Shown: positions 1 to 14,644, counted from the first letter of the stretch. The stretch: 64,000 nt of DNA from Chrysomallon squamiferum (GCA_012295275.1 CM022665.1:22476002-22540001), one strand, 5' to 3'. Made by a program: numbers and translations. The notes: generated by a model not told the origin, from the letters alone.

Positions 1-36
1 GATTTGTATTTGATTTCCTATATGGTTGTCTTGTAG

Positions 37-3000
37 TACCATTGAACACAAACACCAAGAGCAGATTGCAAAGCTTCAGAATCAGTTAGATAAAGTGAAT
101 GAAGAACATGCCAATGAGTCGGAGCACTTTGAAATGACCATATCACAAGTGAAAGAAGAGGAACTGAAACTGAAAGAACAAGCTCTACAGTTTCAGAAGG
201 TTTATTTTATTTATTTTTTTATTTTTATGTGATACTGATTTTCTGGGTAATGACAGTTTTTAATTCAGATAAGCATTAACATTTAACACTTTATTAAATT
301 TCATTTTTTATTTGTCAAAGTGATCTGCAGACTTGTTTAATACATATGCATCAATATATATGTTTGTATTGATTTTTTTGTGTAAAATGACAAGATAAAT
401 GGTTCTATATGACAATTACATTTTATCTTTCAGGAGGTGCAGAAATTGGAGGCTGAGGTTGCAGATTTGTCAGACAAATTGTCCAGAGCTGAAAATGAAA
501 AAATAAATCTTTTAAAAGACTTGGAAGAAATGGAAGAATTACAAAAGAAAGTAAAATTATTTAATACTTATTGAAGTACTTTTTTAACTAATGTTAAATA
601 TGTTTCTGTTGTTTTACATAAACATCTTGCTAAATATATCTATCTGTCTATTTATTAATCTACCTACCTATACACACACACACACACACACACACACAGG
701 CACATACATACATAATAATATATATTTATACATAATGTTAACTTTCCAAATCTTTGTAGGACTATTCTTAAAGCCTATGCTTAAATTCAATACTTAAATT
801 TATTTTTCGATTATAAACAATGAATAAATGTAATTCTAATAGTCTAGGCAGTTATTTGAATCTGGAGAAACTTAATACAGACTTTTCTGCTGTTACTGAT
901 GAAAAGATAGACAATGTGAATATGTAAGCAGTATACTAGTAGTACAATATATACATCTGACTGAAACCTATGGGGAGATAACTGATTACTAAACTGTCAA
1001 AGGAATGGTATATCAATTTGAAAAATTTTGACTCTCATACATTAAAGGCTATGGTTTGTGCATTGTTGTCTGTATCAAAGTGCATATAAAAAGATACCTT
1101 GCGGATCATTTATGAGGACTGCCCATCACTGACCAGTATTAGACTCTAAGAGACACCAGGCAACTGTTTATCCAAAAAAATGTAATGTGAAATTTTAAAA
1201 AATGCATTCATTGGCTCATTTTTCACACAGCATTTGAAACTGATTCATTTATTTATTTATCTTTATAAGCTGCCTGAATACGACCATGAAGAATTAGAAA
1301 ATTCCATGAAAATTATGCAGGAAAAATTAGACAGACTACAGGAAGAAAACAAGGTAAGTAACCCAATCAGAATCAGTCTGATTCTGTTTACAGACAATAC
1401 CTACAGAAAATAAAATAATGAAAGATAATGGTTAAATTAATTTTTCAAATAAAAATGGAAAAAATAAAATTACTTATTCATTAATGTTATTTTTATTATT
1501 GTTATTATTATTTATTTATTTATTATTTTATTTTATTTTTAATTTATTTTGGTGGGAGGGGTAGATGAATTATATTGCCACATGTTATTAGTTACTATAT
1601 TCATGACAGAACCTCAAAGACAGGAATGATGAGCTGATTGGTGAACTGGAGGTTACTAAGCAACAAAGCATGATGAGAAAACAGCGACGAAGTCTTCCAA
1701 CTGTCAGCAGCTCCATGATACCAGTGCGAGATGGAACTTCGTTGTCTGAATACTTCATGAAAAGAAGAGCTTCAGCAACTTCAGTATCATCCAATGGTAT
1801 TATATATTAGTGTTATATATTATTAATTAAAGATGTTTTCTTCATGAAATGATTGTATGAAGAAGTCTTTTTAACCGTCTTTTTAACAGTCCACTGAACT
1901 TTAAGTATAATGGAAATTATTAATTGTTTTTTTTGCAGATTCACATACTTATAAAATACTGTTAATTGCAATAAGGCCTCTTTAGTTCTAAAATATCACA
2001 AAAAACATTATCTATTATTTACAAACTGGAATGTGAATTTTTTCCAGATTGACACAGGAAGTATCTTGATGTTAAATTAAAAAAAAAAAAAATGTAATTT
2101 ATTTTGAAACAAATTGTACATGTTTAACAATTTTTATTTAATGCATTATTTTCTGTAGATGTGTTTGAAGCTGATGAGACTGAAGACAATTTCCTCAACA
2201 GACATAAAGCAAAACATCGCTTACAAGACACTCAATCTCACAGCTATGATGATGACAGTCAGTACTTTTAAAATTAATTTAAAATGTTACATATATTTTA
2301 TACAACTTTCCATTACAATTCTTTTTTAAAGTGACAGTTGTCATCAGTCACCTTGTGATTATCTTCATCATTATCGACATTATAATTATTGCTATTCCTA
2401 CAGACTTTTACTAATTATATAATAATATCTTTTACACTTGCGTCTAATTTAATTAAGCTTAAACTTACTGATTGATGTGAATTTGTGAATTTAATTTCCT
2501 GGTTACCCACCAATTACTGATGACCAGAATTGTAACTTGTGTCATGTTGGTGACTTAAAACACTGGCCTGATATTTGTAGGTGAAAGTGAAACACAAAGT
2601 TTGTCCAACTCAATGAAGATATCTTTGCTAGAAAAGGATGAAAAAGAACGAGAACACTGGTTCCGAGTTGAACTGTCTCTGTTAGAAGAACAGCACTGTC
2701 GTGAAAAACAGGAATTACATCAAATGTTTGAGATAGAGAAGGTAACTGTTTATATAATACTGTGTGTGTGTGAGTGTGTGAGAAATACAAATTGGGATCT
2801 GCTGCATGTATCTCTGAATTTTCATAATGAGTAAACAAGTGTGTGTATGTGTATCTATGCATTTGTGATGGTATCAAAGGATATGGTTCACTTTCTATAT
2901 ATTATGGTTTAGTAAGTTTGAGAAAGTTTATATAAATCTGTTTCTTTGCAAATGTTTCTATTCAAGCCAGGGATCCATGACTAGTATGTTAAAGGCATTG

Positions 3001-6000
3001 TTTGGAGTTAAGTGCTTTCCAAAGGAAAGATGCATATAACTGTTTTGTTGATGGTAATTGATATATGTGAAATATATATATAAAATAATATAAAATCTTT
3101 TACATTCAATTTTGTTTCTTTTTTCTTCAGGTTTTAACAAACACCAGTTTTATATATATATATATAGATAAAACCAGTGTTTGTTAAAACCTGGAAAAAA
3201 AAGAAATAAATCTGAATGTAAAAGATTAAAACTGTTAATTATAGTTCATTAGTTCAAATAATATATTCATTATCAACCATGAGGTGATTGATTGATTGAT
3301 GGGTTCATTTATTTATTCATCCAATTTAGACTCATGCATGATAATCAAGAAAATTTTTATATTTATCAGGTATATTTGTAAACAGCATTATTAATCAATC
3401 GATTGATTCTTTCAACCTAGGCTCAGCTGCGTGAGAATCTAGAACATAAAAAGCAGCAAGCCTTAGCTGAGAAGGAAAAAGAACTGCAGACAGCATTTGC
3501 ATTAGAAAAACAAGATCTGCTTGAACGATCTGAGACAGAGAAAAATTTAATTCTGCAGGAACTGGCCAGGTCAGATGCTAAATCATAATTAGACGAGTAA
3601 ATGTAAAATTTGTTACAGTATGTATTTTACTGGGTTTCAGAATTTAATGTCTTGCATATTACAACTATTCAGTGAAACTTTTTACACTGATAAACATTAG
3701 AGAGGTCGGTTTGATATAGTATATAGTTACAGTTATTTATTCATTTAAAAGTTAAATTTTAAAAGTATTCCTGAATAGAGGAATGAAACAAAATCCAGTA
3801 TGATTATGTTTCTTATATAGATGTAGTTCTTTTTTTCAATTTTTCACATTTAATATTTTAAAATTTTTATATTTAATATTGTTATGGAATAATCTAATAA
3901 CAATCTTTTTTGTAATTGTTTATTGTCCAAAAAATTATTATTAAGTTATTTAGTTTATACACTGCACCTTAATAGTTTGAATTTTCATTGTTTCAAATCA
4001 CTTTGTTTATAAGCTATATTCAGAATTCAAAACAGTATAAAACCTTTTACAATTTATAATGTATTCAGACTTAAAGAACAAAGGACAAATCACACTGAAG
4101 CCAGAATTCAGCAGGTTGAAAGTGAATTGACACAGAAGATACGGGAACTGGAAGCTGAGCTAGACAACAGACAAAAAATTATTGAGAATTTTGAGAAAAG
4201 TTTAGCTGATCTAAAACTACACTTCAGATTACAGGTACTCTTTTGTGATGCAGCTTACAAATTTAAGTGATGTAGTTATTAAGCTATTGGTCTTAATGGC
4301 CTGAAATATAAGAATTTTATTTCATTAAATAGAGTATATTTTAAAAGAAAAAAAGAAAAATGTGATAAAAATGTTTAAAAATTATAATTATTATAGTCTG
4401 ACAGAATTTTTTTATTATTATAATAAAAGTATAAAGGACAAGTAAATAGAAAAAAATAAATATATATATATATATATATCTACACATACATACTGCTTAA
4501 AAAGATTATATTTTCAATCACTAATGTTAATTTGTATTATGTGTATTGATAAAATATTCTGGTGGTGTGAAAAGTCATTAATTATGTTTTTAATCAGTTT
4601 TCATTTTCTCTCATTTAAATTTATTGGGGCAGATAAACCATTGTTTGTCACATATCATTATATTTTTGAACACTGAATTTGATATACAATGTTATATTTG
4701 ATAATACAGTATTTAAATAAATCATTAATTATTAAGTTAATGATTAACATTGTTAAATGTACCCAGGAGGAGGAGTTAAAACAAGAATGTGATAGACAGT
4801 TGGATGAAAAAGAGGAACAGATGAAAGTGAAAATCAGAGAGCTTGAATCCCAGCATGTGTTACAGATAATGGACTATGAAGATATGTTGAATGGGGTAAA
4901 AATGTAATCTTTACATCCACTATTTTGGCAGTAAGATCTGCTTGTACAGAAGAGAGGACATTTCAAGAATTTTAGTCAAGAAAGGGACTTGAGATGACTA
5001 GAAACCACAAGAAATATTCAAATGGTTCTTACAATGTCATATAATTCTCTATCATTCTTTTTGTTTGTTTGTTTTGGTGGGGCTTTTTTTTTCCAAATTA
5101 TTACATTTAGTAAATTGTTACAGTAAACAGACAAAATAAAATATTTTATTCTGATTTCTCATTGGTAGAATTATTATAAATGATCATTATGCTACAACAT
5201 ATTTGGCATTCTTGCACTGGAAACAATTTTATATGTGAAAATATTTGAAATGGTTGAAACCAAAAACTTTTAATACAAATTATTACTTCAACTTTTCTTT
5301 GGAATAGATAATTCACTCTATCTATTAGAAATTTTATTTTTATGGTTATGAACAAAAATATGTTGTTTTCAGGGTTTTGATTCATTGAGAGGGAAATTAC
5401 GTGATGATTTCTTGACTCTGCTACAAGAGAAGACAGAAAGTGTCATTGCCATTCACCAGACCAACATGTGTAAAGAAATGGAAGCTCTACAGATAAAGTT
5501 AGAAAACGAATATTCAGCCAAACATATGGCTTTACAAAAACAACAAGAAGATTTGGAAATGGAGAGGATGGTCATGTTGAAACAGTTGAAGAATGATAGA
5601 GACTGTCTTGACGCCCAGAGGGTAACCATGGTGAAACAACAGCATGTTGACAACCATCTTGAAATGGAAAGAGCTGCCATGTTAGAGAGGGAAAAAGAAG
5701 AAAGCTGGAATAAAGAAAGATTAGTTGTAGAACAGAATCACCGGGATGAAATTGTAAAATTGAAAGAAGAACTGGGTAGGAGTTTCAGAACATTAATTAG
5801 TTTTGCTTGTGGGCAGAAAAGCTAAAGACGAGTTCCTGATTTACATTTTCTTTTCATAATAATGTGTAGTTCCACATTCTGAAGTTAACTAATCAAAATT
5901 CTTCTCACTTGCAGTTTAAGACTTCTTCAAGTTAACTAAACTTTTGTTTATGACATATCTGCAGTATTCACCAATTATTATAAATACTCTTCCATCCTTG

Positions 6001-6620
6001 AATTTTATCACAAAAAACACAAAAGACTATAATAATTTAAAATGACTACATTAAAATCTACTTCTACATATTTTTTCCTGTTCCAGAACAAAATATAAAA
6101 TGATGCAAAAATTGATTTAGAATTTGTATACGTATGTGTATATAACCAGTATATATTTGTGTGTGTATGTGTATTTTTTATGTTAAACTGAAGGTGATGC
6201 TTTTGAGAAAGAGTGTACAGCACTGATGCAGAGGTATGAAGATCAGATAATAGAATTAAGAAAACATCTTGGAGATTTGAGGGTTTGTGTTGATGCTGAG
6301 AGAACAAGACATAATGAACAGCTAGAGAAGCAGCAAGAACTCACAGAACAGATAAACAAATCTACAATGGTAATCTTAAATATTTTGCCAAAATATTTAT
6401 AATTTCTTTCTTTTTATCTCAGTGTCTTTTACATTTTGCCATGAAGCCAGAGAGAGAGAGAATGAAACTGGATTTTTTTTCAATAGTTGCTTTTTATTAT
6501 TAGCAGGGTGAGATATGGACCAAAGATACTCAGTAATATTTAGCTTTCAAAGTTTTCATTTTAAGCAGAATATCTTGGAGTAAAAGCCATTTTCTTTTCC
6601 ACAGACCAAATATTGAGGGG

Positions 6621-6651
<31 letters not shown>

Positions 6652-9600
6652 ATATAGTTATTATATCTTGGGTTCTTTTTTTACATACAGGAAGAATTAC
6701 AAGGTTCCTTTGATAGTGAGAAGAAACAGCTTGAACACAAAATTGAAACTCTTCAGCAGGAGGTATCTCAACTGAAATATGTTATAGAAGAAAAAGATCA
6801 AATTATTGCTGCTTTGAAAGAGAAGCTGTTGGAAATAGATTTTCAGAAACAACAAGTAAGTCGTTTTGTTTCACTTACTATTATGCTTTGTATATTAAAA
6901 ATTTATCACTGTAATTCCATTTTGTGTGCAGCATTGTAGTTATTATTTATAATATACTATTTCTACCACTAAAATTTATAATACTTCAACTGCCCTTGCC
7001 AGAGGCATTTAGTTTTTACTTGTTGTGTTTATCTCTCTGTCTCTCTCTTTCTCCATATATTTATCTTCTCTCTTTATACATATGTGATTGGACATTTTTT
7101 AAACTGAAAAAAAAAAAAAAGAAGATAAACAGTAAAAATAAAAATAAACATTGAATATGTTTCTTTTTCTGTTTTTCTGTCTACGAAAATAAATAATTAT
7201 TTTTTAATAATAATAATAATAAAATTTCTACATTTTACACATCTTCGTTTTTTCATGTGTGAATATATGCATTTTTTATGAGATGTGCTGTGGTTTCAGC
7301 TGGAAATGCAAATTGAAGAGTGTAACAGTGATCAGCTTTTACTAAGTGAAAATGAGCAGCTTGTTTCAGAAAAAAACCAGTTACAGAAGAGCAACACTGT
7401 AATGCAGGAAGAAATAGATCAGTTAAAGGTTGAGAAAAGTGAATTTAGCCAGTGTAAAATGGACATGCAGGGTGAAGTGGACAAATTAATTTCAGAAAAG
7501 GAAAGGTTAAAAGAGTCTCAGATTGAACTAGAAAATCAAATTGAAAAGTTAGTTTCAGAGAAAGATGATTTAGAACAAAATAAAGCAGAAATGAAAAATG
7601 AAATTAACAAATTAGCTTCAGAGAAAGATGATTTAGAAGAATGTAAAACACAAATGGAAAATCAAATAGAAAAGTTAAATTCAGAGAAAGAACATTTGGA
7701 ACAGTGTAAAGAACAAATGGAAAATCAAATAGAAAAGTTAATTTCAGAGAAAGAAAGTTTAGATCAGTATAAAACACAAACAGAAAACAAAATTGAACAA
7801 TTAATTTCCGACAATGAAAGTTTAGGATATTGTAAAACAGAAATGAAAAATCAAATAGAAAAGTTGATTACAGAGAAAGAAGTATTAGAACAGTGTAAAG
7901 CTGACATGCAGAGAGAAATGGATAAGTTACATTCAGAGAAAAAAGCATTTCACGAGAGCAGATCTAAATTTCTAAGTGAAATGGAAAATCTGGAACCAGA
8001 ACAGACACAGACTAGTTCTTTAGAATGGGTGAGATTTATTTATAACCTACATTTTTGTTTTAAATGGTCACAGTTCTTTGTATGAACAAATGATTCAAAT
8101 AAATATGTAGAGCCAGAAAGATAAAGTGCCTGGGATATTCTATTGTTCATCACAGATGGTTTATTTTATGTACTTTTTTCAGTTGAGCTTATAGACCCTG
8201 TGATTGATGTATATATTATTCAAACAGTCACATATTCTTCAGAATGGATATCTGTGAAATACAATAATATATTACTTTATTTGCTAAACAAATTTAAAGT
8301 TGTAATTTTATGTTTTGACAGCAAAGTCTTAAAGCAGACAATGAACGTTTAAAATGCAGACTTCAGCATACTCTGCAGCAAATGGAAGAACTTTCTAGGA
8401 ATATGGAGCAAGTTAGTCAATTTTAATGAGAATAATTAAAAAAATGATAACATTTAATTAAAATTGGTCAGTCAATAAACTAACATATTCCAATAAAGAT
8501 AGCCATTATAAATGTCTTATAATTCCACACTGATACATAAACTGGGCATAAACTTGAAATTAATAAGTGGGGAAATGCTGTCCCCGTTTTCATCACTGCT
8601 TAGCATTGTTAAAAAAATCACCTGTGAACTGGAAGGAACAAAAACAAATATAAGGCCACTGAGGAGAAAGGCAGTTAGTTTTTAACATGTTATTTGATTT
8701 TTTGATTTTTTTAAAATCATTTAACAATCACATAAACACCATTATAACATTTTATTTATGTGATACTAACTTATCTAATATTCTTCCAAATTAGTACATT
8801 TGTGAAGAAATGAAAACTAGGTGATAAATAAAACTGTCAAATGATAATAATAATTTAAGAAATATAAAAAAAATATAAAAATGTTGTGAGATAGAGTAAC
8901 CAGATTTTCATTTTACAAAAATTTATTTCAAACATTCAGTGTGACTTGTTTATTTTAGAATTCTATATGCTTAACTAAACGTGGGCTTGCTCGACGATAT
9001 CTCAAGGTATTTTCATCTTGGTTTTTTTGTGTGTTTTTTTTTGTGTTTTTTTAACTTTTTCTACAGGAAAATGATATTCTTCGCACTCAGTTACAAGAAA
9101 ATCAGCTTGAGTTGTCTAAACTAAAGGTGTGTTGTGGGCTTTTCTACTAACATTAACCATTTTCTGTCTTCGATGGAATCAAACATTTGACTTTTCTTCT
9201 TTTTTTTAACACGATGCAGTTTGAAATTGTGTTTTTTTTTTTTTCTTTCTTTTTCATATAATAATGTTATTAAAAAGAAACAATAACTTGTACAATAAAA
9301 TAATTACAAAACAAAGGCCCTGACCCCTAAAATATTTTGCATTTCACAATTTTCTTTATAAATTTTGTTTTACAGAAAGAAGAAAATATTCTTAGTTTAT
9401 GTCATTTTGTATTTTAACATACGTTTTTTGCTGTTGACTAAGAAATAAAATTTTAACACATAAAATATTTAAAGGTAATATTTTTTACATACAAGTTTCT
9501 ACAAGTGTTTCAGCATATGTATGTTTTATATATATATATGCAAGAACAAAATTAACTTTTTGATTATTTCCCCCTCCCCTTTTTTTTTGTCCTGTTGACT

Positions 9601-12600
9601 TCATTAGGAAAAGAATTCTGAAATACAACACAAGTCTGAGTCAGTGCAGTCACAGATAAATGAGTCTTCTATACAGAAACTTTCAAAGGAAAAGGTAACT
9701 TCGATTTAGGACAGTGGTTAATTTATACTCAGAATAATTCATTTTATAAATGTTTTAAAAAGGTAATAAAAACTGCTCAGTTGCATTTATTTGATTTGAT
9801 TTTTATTATTTACCTTGTAGTATACTAATAGTATGCTTTTATTTATTGTCTATTATTATACCAACATTATTTGTTTATACTGAAATATTTGAATCATGTA
9901 AATTATCCAGTAATAAGTGCCTCTCAGTTTATGAGTTTTAGAATTTATTTTTGTCAATCACAGATAATTCAGTGAAACAATGTATTATTATTGTTTGTTT
10001 TAAAATTATATACCATTAATTTTTACAAAATGGTTTAAAGTGAGAAAAACAATAGTGAACAGAATCTTTATTATTTTTATTTCATTCTAAATGAATTGCT
10101 GTTAAATATATAAAAAGGAAAAAAAAAGAAAAGAAAATATTAAATTATATTTTCTAATTTTTTTTCTGTGATGTCTTTGAACAATTAATTTTGTATGTAA
10201 ATTGATGCAGTTATTATTACTGATATACATATTTAAATTTTAGGAAAAACGAAGCAGTGCGCCTGAAAAAACTAAAAGTCTGAAGAGGCTGTTACAGGAG
10301 ACTACAGACAAGGTAGTTTTAATTATTAATTTTATAGTATGAAGACATATTTCTCTTCCCTATTGTTAGATATGCATGGTATTTTGTGGCAGATAATTTG
10401 AAAGATATGAGGATCTTTCGGGGTGTCCTTTGTGCTATTTTTTATTGAAATTCCTGGCTAAGTCAGATGATAAATTTAAGAAGACTGTAAAATTACAGTT
10501 TAGATATATATATAACATTTTAACATTTTTAATTTAGTTGAATTAGCTAATTTGGTATTGTTATTTTATTCTGTTATTATTGTTGTTATAATTATTATTA
10601 TTTTTTTTTTATCATTGTTATTATTATTATTATTATTATTATCTTTTAAAACTTATTTGTTTGATTTATTTACTTGTTTATTTATTTCTTAGTTACTGAC
10701 ACTAATAACTGAGCTGTCATCATCTCAGTCTAAACATATGAAAGAGATAGAAACATGGAAAGAAAAGACTAAAGATTTGTTTCAGCTGGAGAATTTTACT
10801 AAACATCAGATGGGCCTAGTTGAACAACAGCAACAACTTATGCATCTGCAAACCATTTTGATGGAGAACAGTCAAGTGATGAATCGTGTTCTTCGGGGTA
10901 TTTTCCATTATTCCAATGTATTTCTAGGCACCTTAATTATATACATATCATTTAGCCTGCATGTCAAAGCTATAACTGTAAAATATTTTACAGTAGTAAA
11001 AAACCCATTTATATTATGATTTTTACCAAATAACGAATATTTTTTTAATTTTTACTGTTTAATGTTTTCCAAACTTTAATTTTATTACATACTTACATGA
11101 ACTCTACAGTTTATATGCTAATCATTCTTTGAGATAAAAAGTTTAATAATCATACAAGTTTTATGTTTCCTGGACAGATTTTAAATTTTTTCTTTTTGTT
11201 ATGTACACATATATCTGCATTTGGTTACTGTCTTTGGTTGCTGTTTTTATTTGCATTATTATTTTTTTTGTAATAGATCTGTAACCTTATCTTTTCTATT
11301 GTGATTACAATTTTTGTTTGTTACTTAGTTGTTGTTTTACTTACAGAATTTGAACAACATTATCAGAAGAAGATTGTTGTACTGGAGACTGAACAAAATC
11401 ACATGAAACTAGAACTTCAGACAGTCAGAAATGAGCTTACTGACAAGTGTGAGAAAATCAAAAACCTCGTAAGTAACCTATTAGAATGTTTGCTAGTGCT
11501 TGTTTGTGTATTGCTTTTCTACTGCCATTATATTTTATACTCCTTTTGTTGCATCTTCCTCCTTTGTATCTACTTTACCCTTTTTACATCGTTGTGTAGT
11601 TTTGTGGTTTCATATGGTGTAATGGTTTCTTGTGTCACTATTTTTTTTTCGTTTCACAATATATTTAATGAACATTTTGAATCCAGTGAATCTTTAAAAA
11701 ATAGATGAAGACTATAAATGTTTTTTTGAGAGAAAAATAATTTTATGATTTAGCATCCAGTTATAATTTTTACAGTGAAATCTAGGACATTAAATTAAAA
11801 AAGACCAACATTTAAGAAACCTTTTTCAGTATGAGTTTTATATAAACTCGGACACTGTTGCTTTCATTAGTTTTGATTTTGTTGGATATTCAAAATATGT
11901 ACATTAAAATACAGTTAAATATAAATACTACAGAAAGTAAATGAATACTGAAGTTTCACTCTATGTGTCATCAGTGTTATTAAAACAGTTTAAATTTAAA
12001 TACAGGTAGTGGTAATGATCATAACCAAAAGCTAATTTGGACATAAGTTACTTAAATTTGTGCAGGGACCTGTTTATTCGTAACTTTGGAGGTACATTTT
12101 ATTTATTGATACATTTGAATATAAAATCAGTTTGTTAATAGTTTATAATAATATAGTTTAATTTTTATTAAGCTGGTTATTATGATTTGCATGCACAGTT
12201 AATTGTTTAAGGAATTATTAAATTTATGATGAACCATTTTTGTTTTGTCCAAGTATATACATCTAACATGTGCCAGTAATTTGGTTACACTAATTTCAGT
12301 TTACAAGTAATTATTTAAGGCATTATTGAATTTGTGTCCATAATTTATTTTTTATCTGAGTATACAGTAGGCTTGTGTGACCTATTTGTATTGTTGATTC
12401 ACAGCATACAGTTAAAAAATCCTGCTGGATCCTGTGAACTAACCTCTAGTGCTTTATGTGTGTCAGGTGAGAATCTGTTTAAAAAAAAAAAAAAAAAAAA
12501 ATTAAAAAAAAAAAAAATATAAGCTGGTGGGTAATTAAAAAAAATCTATTAAAAGAAAAAAGAAAAAGGCAAAAAATTAGTAAGTCTTCAAAATTGTTGC

Positions 12601-14644
12601 TTGCAAAAAAAAAAAAATAAATAATAATAATAATAATATAAAATAAGACTTCAACTAAAAATCTTAGTAATATTATCCCACCATTATTTTCCATTTTGGA
12701 TTCTTTTGTAAAAGATTCAGATTTATATAATGACTGAAATGTTGTTTTTTTTTTAATTAAAAAACAAAAAACAATTATCATTTAAATAATTGATCAGCTG
12801 ACAGACTACCTTAATTTTTTGCTTGTCTTAAGGTGTTGGCATTTCTTGTTCACAAATCAGGGCTTGAACTTTTGAAAACCAGCTTTCTCAACTAAGAATA
12901 TAAGCTTGTTACTTCAAAATAACCATGTGTAAACAATCATTAATATTTTAAAGAAATTATTGTTACAGAAATATGCATTCATTCATCGAAAATATTCAGA
13001 AATTCAGAACAATTAAAATAAAATAAACATTTCAACTGCTGAAAATTAATATTAATTTGCTGAAATTTGTCCTAGTTGTTGTAAAGAAAATAATGTTTTT
13101 TGGAGTTGATGTTTTAATCATCATATAGTCAGTGATATTTTAAGAGAATTTCAACATAAAAAAAAAAATGTATTAAAAGAGAAGAGATGAACAAAAAAAA
13201 TACAAGGCCTGATATTTTTTCTTCACACACTTGCTTAATGTATGTTGTTTACTAACCTTTGTAACTAGTTGCTCTTGTTAGTGATCTCTGACATCATAAT
13301 TTTTGTTTGCTTAAAGGTTTACATAGTCTTGGTTCATGGAGCTATTTCATGAAACAATGTTGTGATTGCAGTCATGTCTTGTCTATTGATAAACAAAGCT
13401 GTCCTGATGACATCATGATATACAGTAGGACTTCCTCGGAAAATGGCAGTTAACCACTTTATTTTTAACATCTTATGAATATTCCCCCTTCCCCTAATAG
13501 TGACTAGAGTTGCAGATACCTTTTTGATTTCATTAGCATTTGGCTTGAACATGTAAGTTTTATGTTAGTGATGCAAAGCAGAATGTACAGATAGTTGCTA
13601 ATTTACAACCATGTATTTGGAAAATCCATATTATTGTATGCAATCATGTTATCTCAATCTTAAGTCATGCATTTTTGTTTTATTTTGGGTTTTTTATTTT
13701 TAGTGTACCCTTTATAATTAGTTTTTTAATTGTTTTCAGCATGTGCATTTTTGATCAGTTTCCGGTGAATTTTATTTATTTGTTTGCACATTGCATTTTT
13801 GGAGATAAAAAATAAAGATGGCTGTTAAAAAAGTTACCCTTTCTTTTTAACTAAGTTTGTAAACATCCAAACCTACATGATAGCCATTTACCAGAATACA
13901 GGAAGCATGGACAGACAAAACAGTCATGGATTGCAGTAATGTGTGTTATGTCAATGTGCAAAGTATTAATTGTCACTTGTAAAAATATGCACATGGAAAT
14001 TCTAAAATGCACTTGACTACAGAATGGTAGGCGGACTGAGCATGAACAAATCATGAAGCTGACTAGAGTCAGCAGAAAAATATAAACATAGCATTAGCTG
14101 TGGCACCATTGTCACACATGCAGTCATGAAGTCAGTTAGTTGTACATTCATGACCAACTGTTTAGGATAACACTGACTTCATAAAATAAATACTGTAATA
14201 TTTGAAAATACGTTCAGTTGACTACAGAAATGTTCCTCTATAAATGATACTGTAAATTGTTATTATTATTTAATTTTTTTCCTGGATTCATTTTATTTCC
14301 TGTATTATTATTACAATTAAATGAATGTTGTCATTCATTTTCTTTTTACATTATTTTTCTTTTTAACATTTCCATCATTTCTTGTAGGATAATTATATTC
14401 AAGTTTCAACTTTCAATGCATACTCATTTTTAAATTTTGTTTTGTTTTTAAATTTCAGTTTGAAATGAATGAAAGAAAAACTCTTCATATTAAACGGTTG
14501 ATGGTGGATAATGATGACCTAGTAAAACGTGTTCTAGCTGCAGAACAGGCACAGAAAGAGGCGGCGAGAAAATACATCAATATATCAAAAACAAATGCAA
14601 CACTGAAAAAAACATTGACCCAAGTTTATCAGTCCTTAACATAA
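37..14644 (+). CDS. Ninein/ninein-like coiled-coil protein, 3' part of gene (5' end outside window)
   Basis: Twenty exons join into one open frame of about 1,181 residues: 37-199, 434-550, 1270-1353, 1610-1796, 2159-2257, 2581-2741, 3421-3569, 4069-4234, 4767-4895, 5373-5775, 6194-6369, 6691-6855, 7300-8028, 8322-8411, 9067-9126, 9608-9694, 10244-10312, 10693-10897, 11347-11468 and 14459-14644 (TAA). All junctions are GT/AG and the phases match. Nearly every exon encodes Glu/Lys/Gln-rich heptads; the main break is a Ser/Thr-rich stretch around 1680-1796. No signal peptide or membrane segment is visible. The last exon (KRLMVDNDDLVKRVLAAEQ, then further heptads) resembles, from memory, the C-terminal end of vertebrate ninein, and the exon at 10244 contains KRLLQE as ninein does nearby. 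Ninein-family proteins anchor microtubule minus ends at centrosomes. The N-terminal EF hands would lie upstream of the window. The gene and coiled coil are secure; the family name is tentative, since coiled coils attract false matches. Confidence 0.8.
669..699. repeat. (CA)n microsatellite
   Basis: An uninterrupted CA dinucleotide run lies in the intron between the exons ending at 550 and starting at 1270 of the ninein-like gene. Confidence 0.9.
3091..3230. repeat. Intronic palindromic hairpin (foldback MITE-like)
   Basis: The left arm (about 3093-3155) and right arm (about 3165-3230) are inverted complements over about 65 bases, with only a handful of mismatches and small length differences, separated by a short TA-rich loop. 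The inner core of each arm reads GGTTTTAACAAACAC on one strand and its complement on the other. It lies in the intron between exons 2581-2741 and 3421-3569. A foldback MITE or recent inverted duplication is the simplest reading; a small-RNA hairpin is possible but not supported further. Confidence 0.75.
7300..8028 (+). CDS. Largest exon of the ninein-like gene: ten tandem 21-residue coiled-coil repeats
   Basis: This 729-base exon encodes 243 residues and is flanked by a TTTCAG acceptor and a GTGAGA donor. From 7348 to 7977 I count ten consecutive 21-residue units (63 bases each), every one exactly three heptads. The consensus is close to QIEKLxSEKExLEQCKxxME. Units 3 to 8 are most alike and the first and last are more divergent, as expected of expansion from the middle by unequal exchange. 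Most units carry one Cys, near position 15. The repeats should form one uninterrupted rod. The neighbouring exons are ordinary, non-repetitive coiled coil. Confidence 0.85.
7348..7977 (+). repeat. 63-bp coding minisatellite, ten units
   Basis: The nucleotide sequence repeats with a 63-base period in phase with the reading frame. Each unit carries a core reading roughly TCAGAGAAAGA followed by a Leu/Glu/Gln/Cys/Lys stretch. The units diverge by substitution and no frame-breaking indel is seen, so the array has been under coding constraint. Confidence 0.85.
11469..14458 (+). other. Last intron of the ninein-like gene, no gene content seen
   Basis: This roughly 3-kb intron has a GTAAGT donor and a TTTCAG acceptor. 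It holds poly-A tracts (12480-12518 and around 12606), an ATA-rich stretch near 12620 and several short AATAAA motifs. I see no exon-like open frame with good splice sites and no recognisable transposon. Confidence 0.7.

Noticed and set aside
5453-5680. Antisense frame within the 5373-5775 exon
   Set aside because: Shadow of the coiled-coil coding strand, which has matching splice phases.
11301-11708. A membrane-protein-like frame extending past the exon at 11347-11468
   Set aside because: The hydrophobic tail is intron sequence after a clear GTAAGT donor.
12479-12781. Lys/Phe/Ile-rich frames around poly-A tracts
   Set aside because: Low-complexity translation of A/T runs inside an intron.
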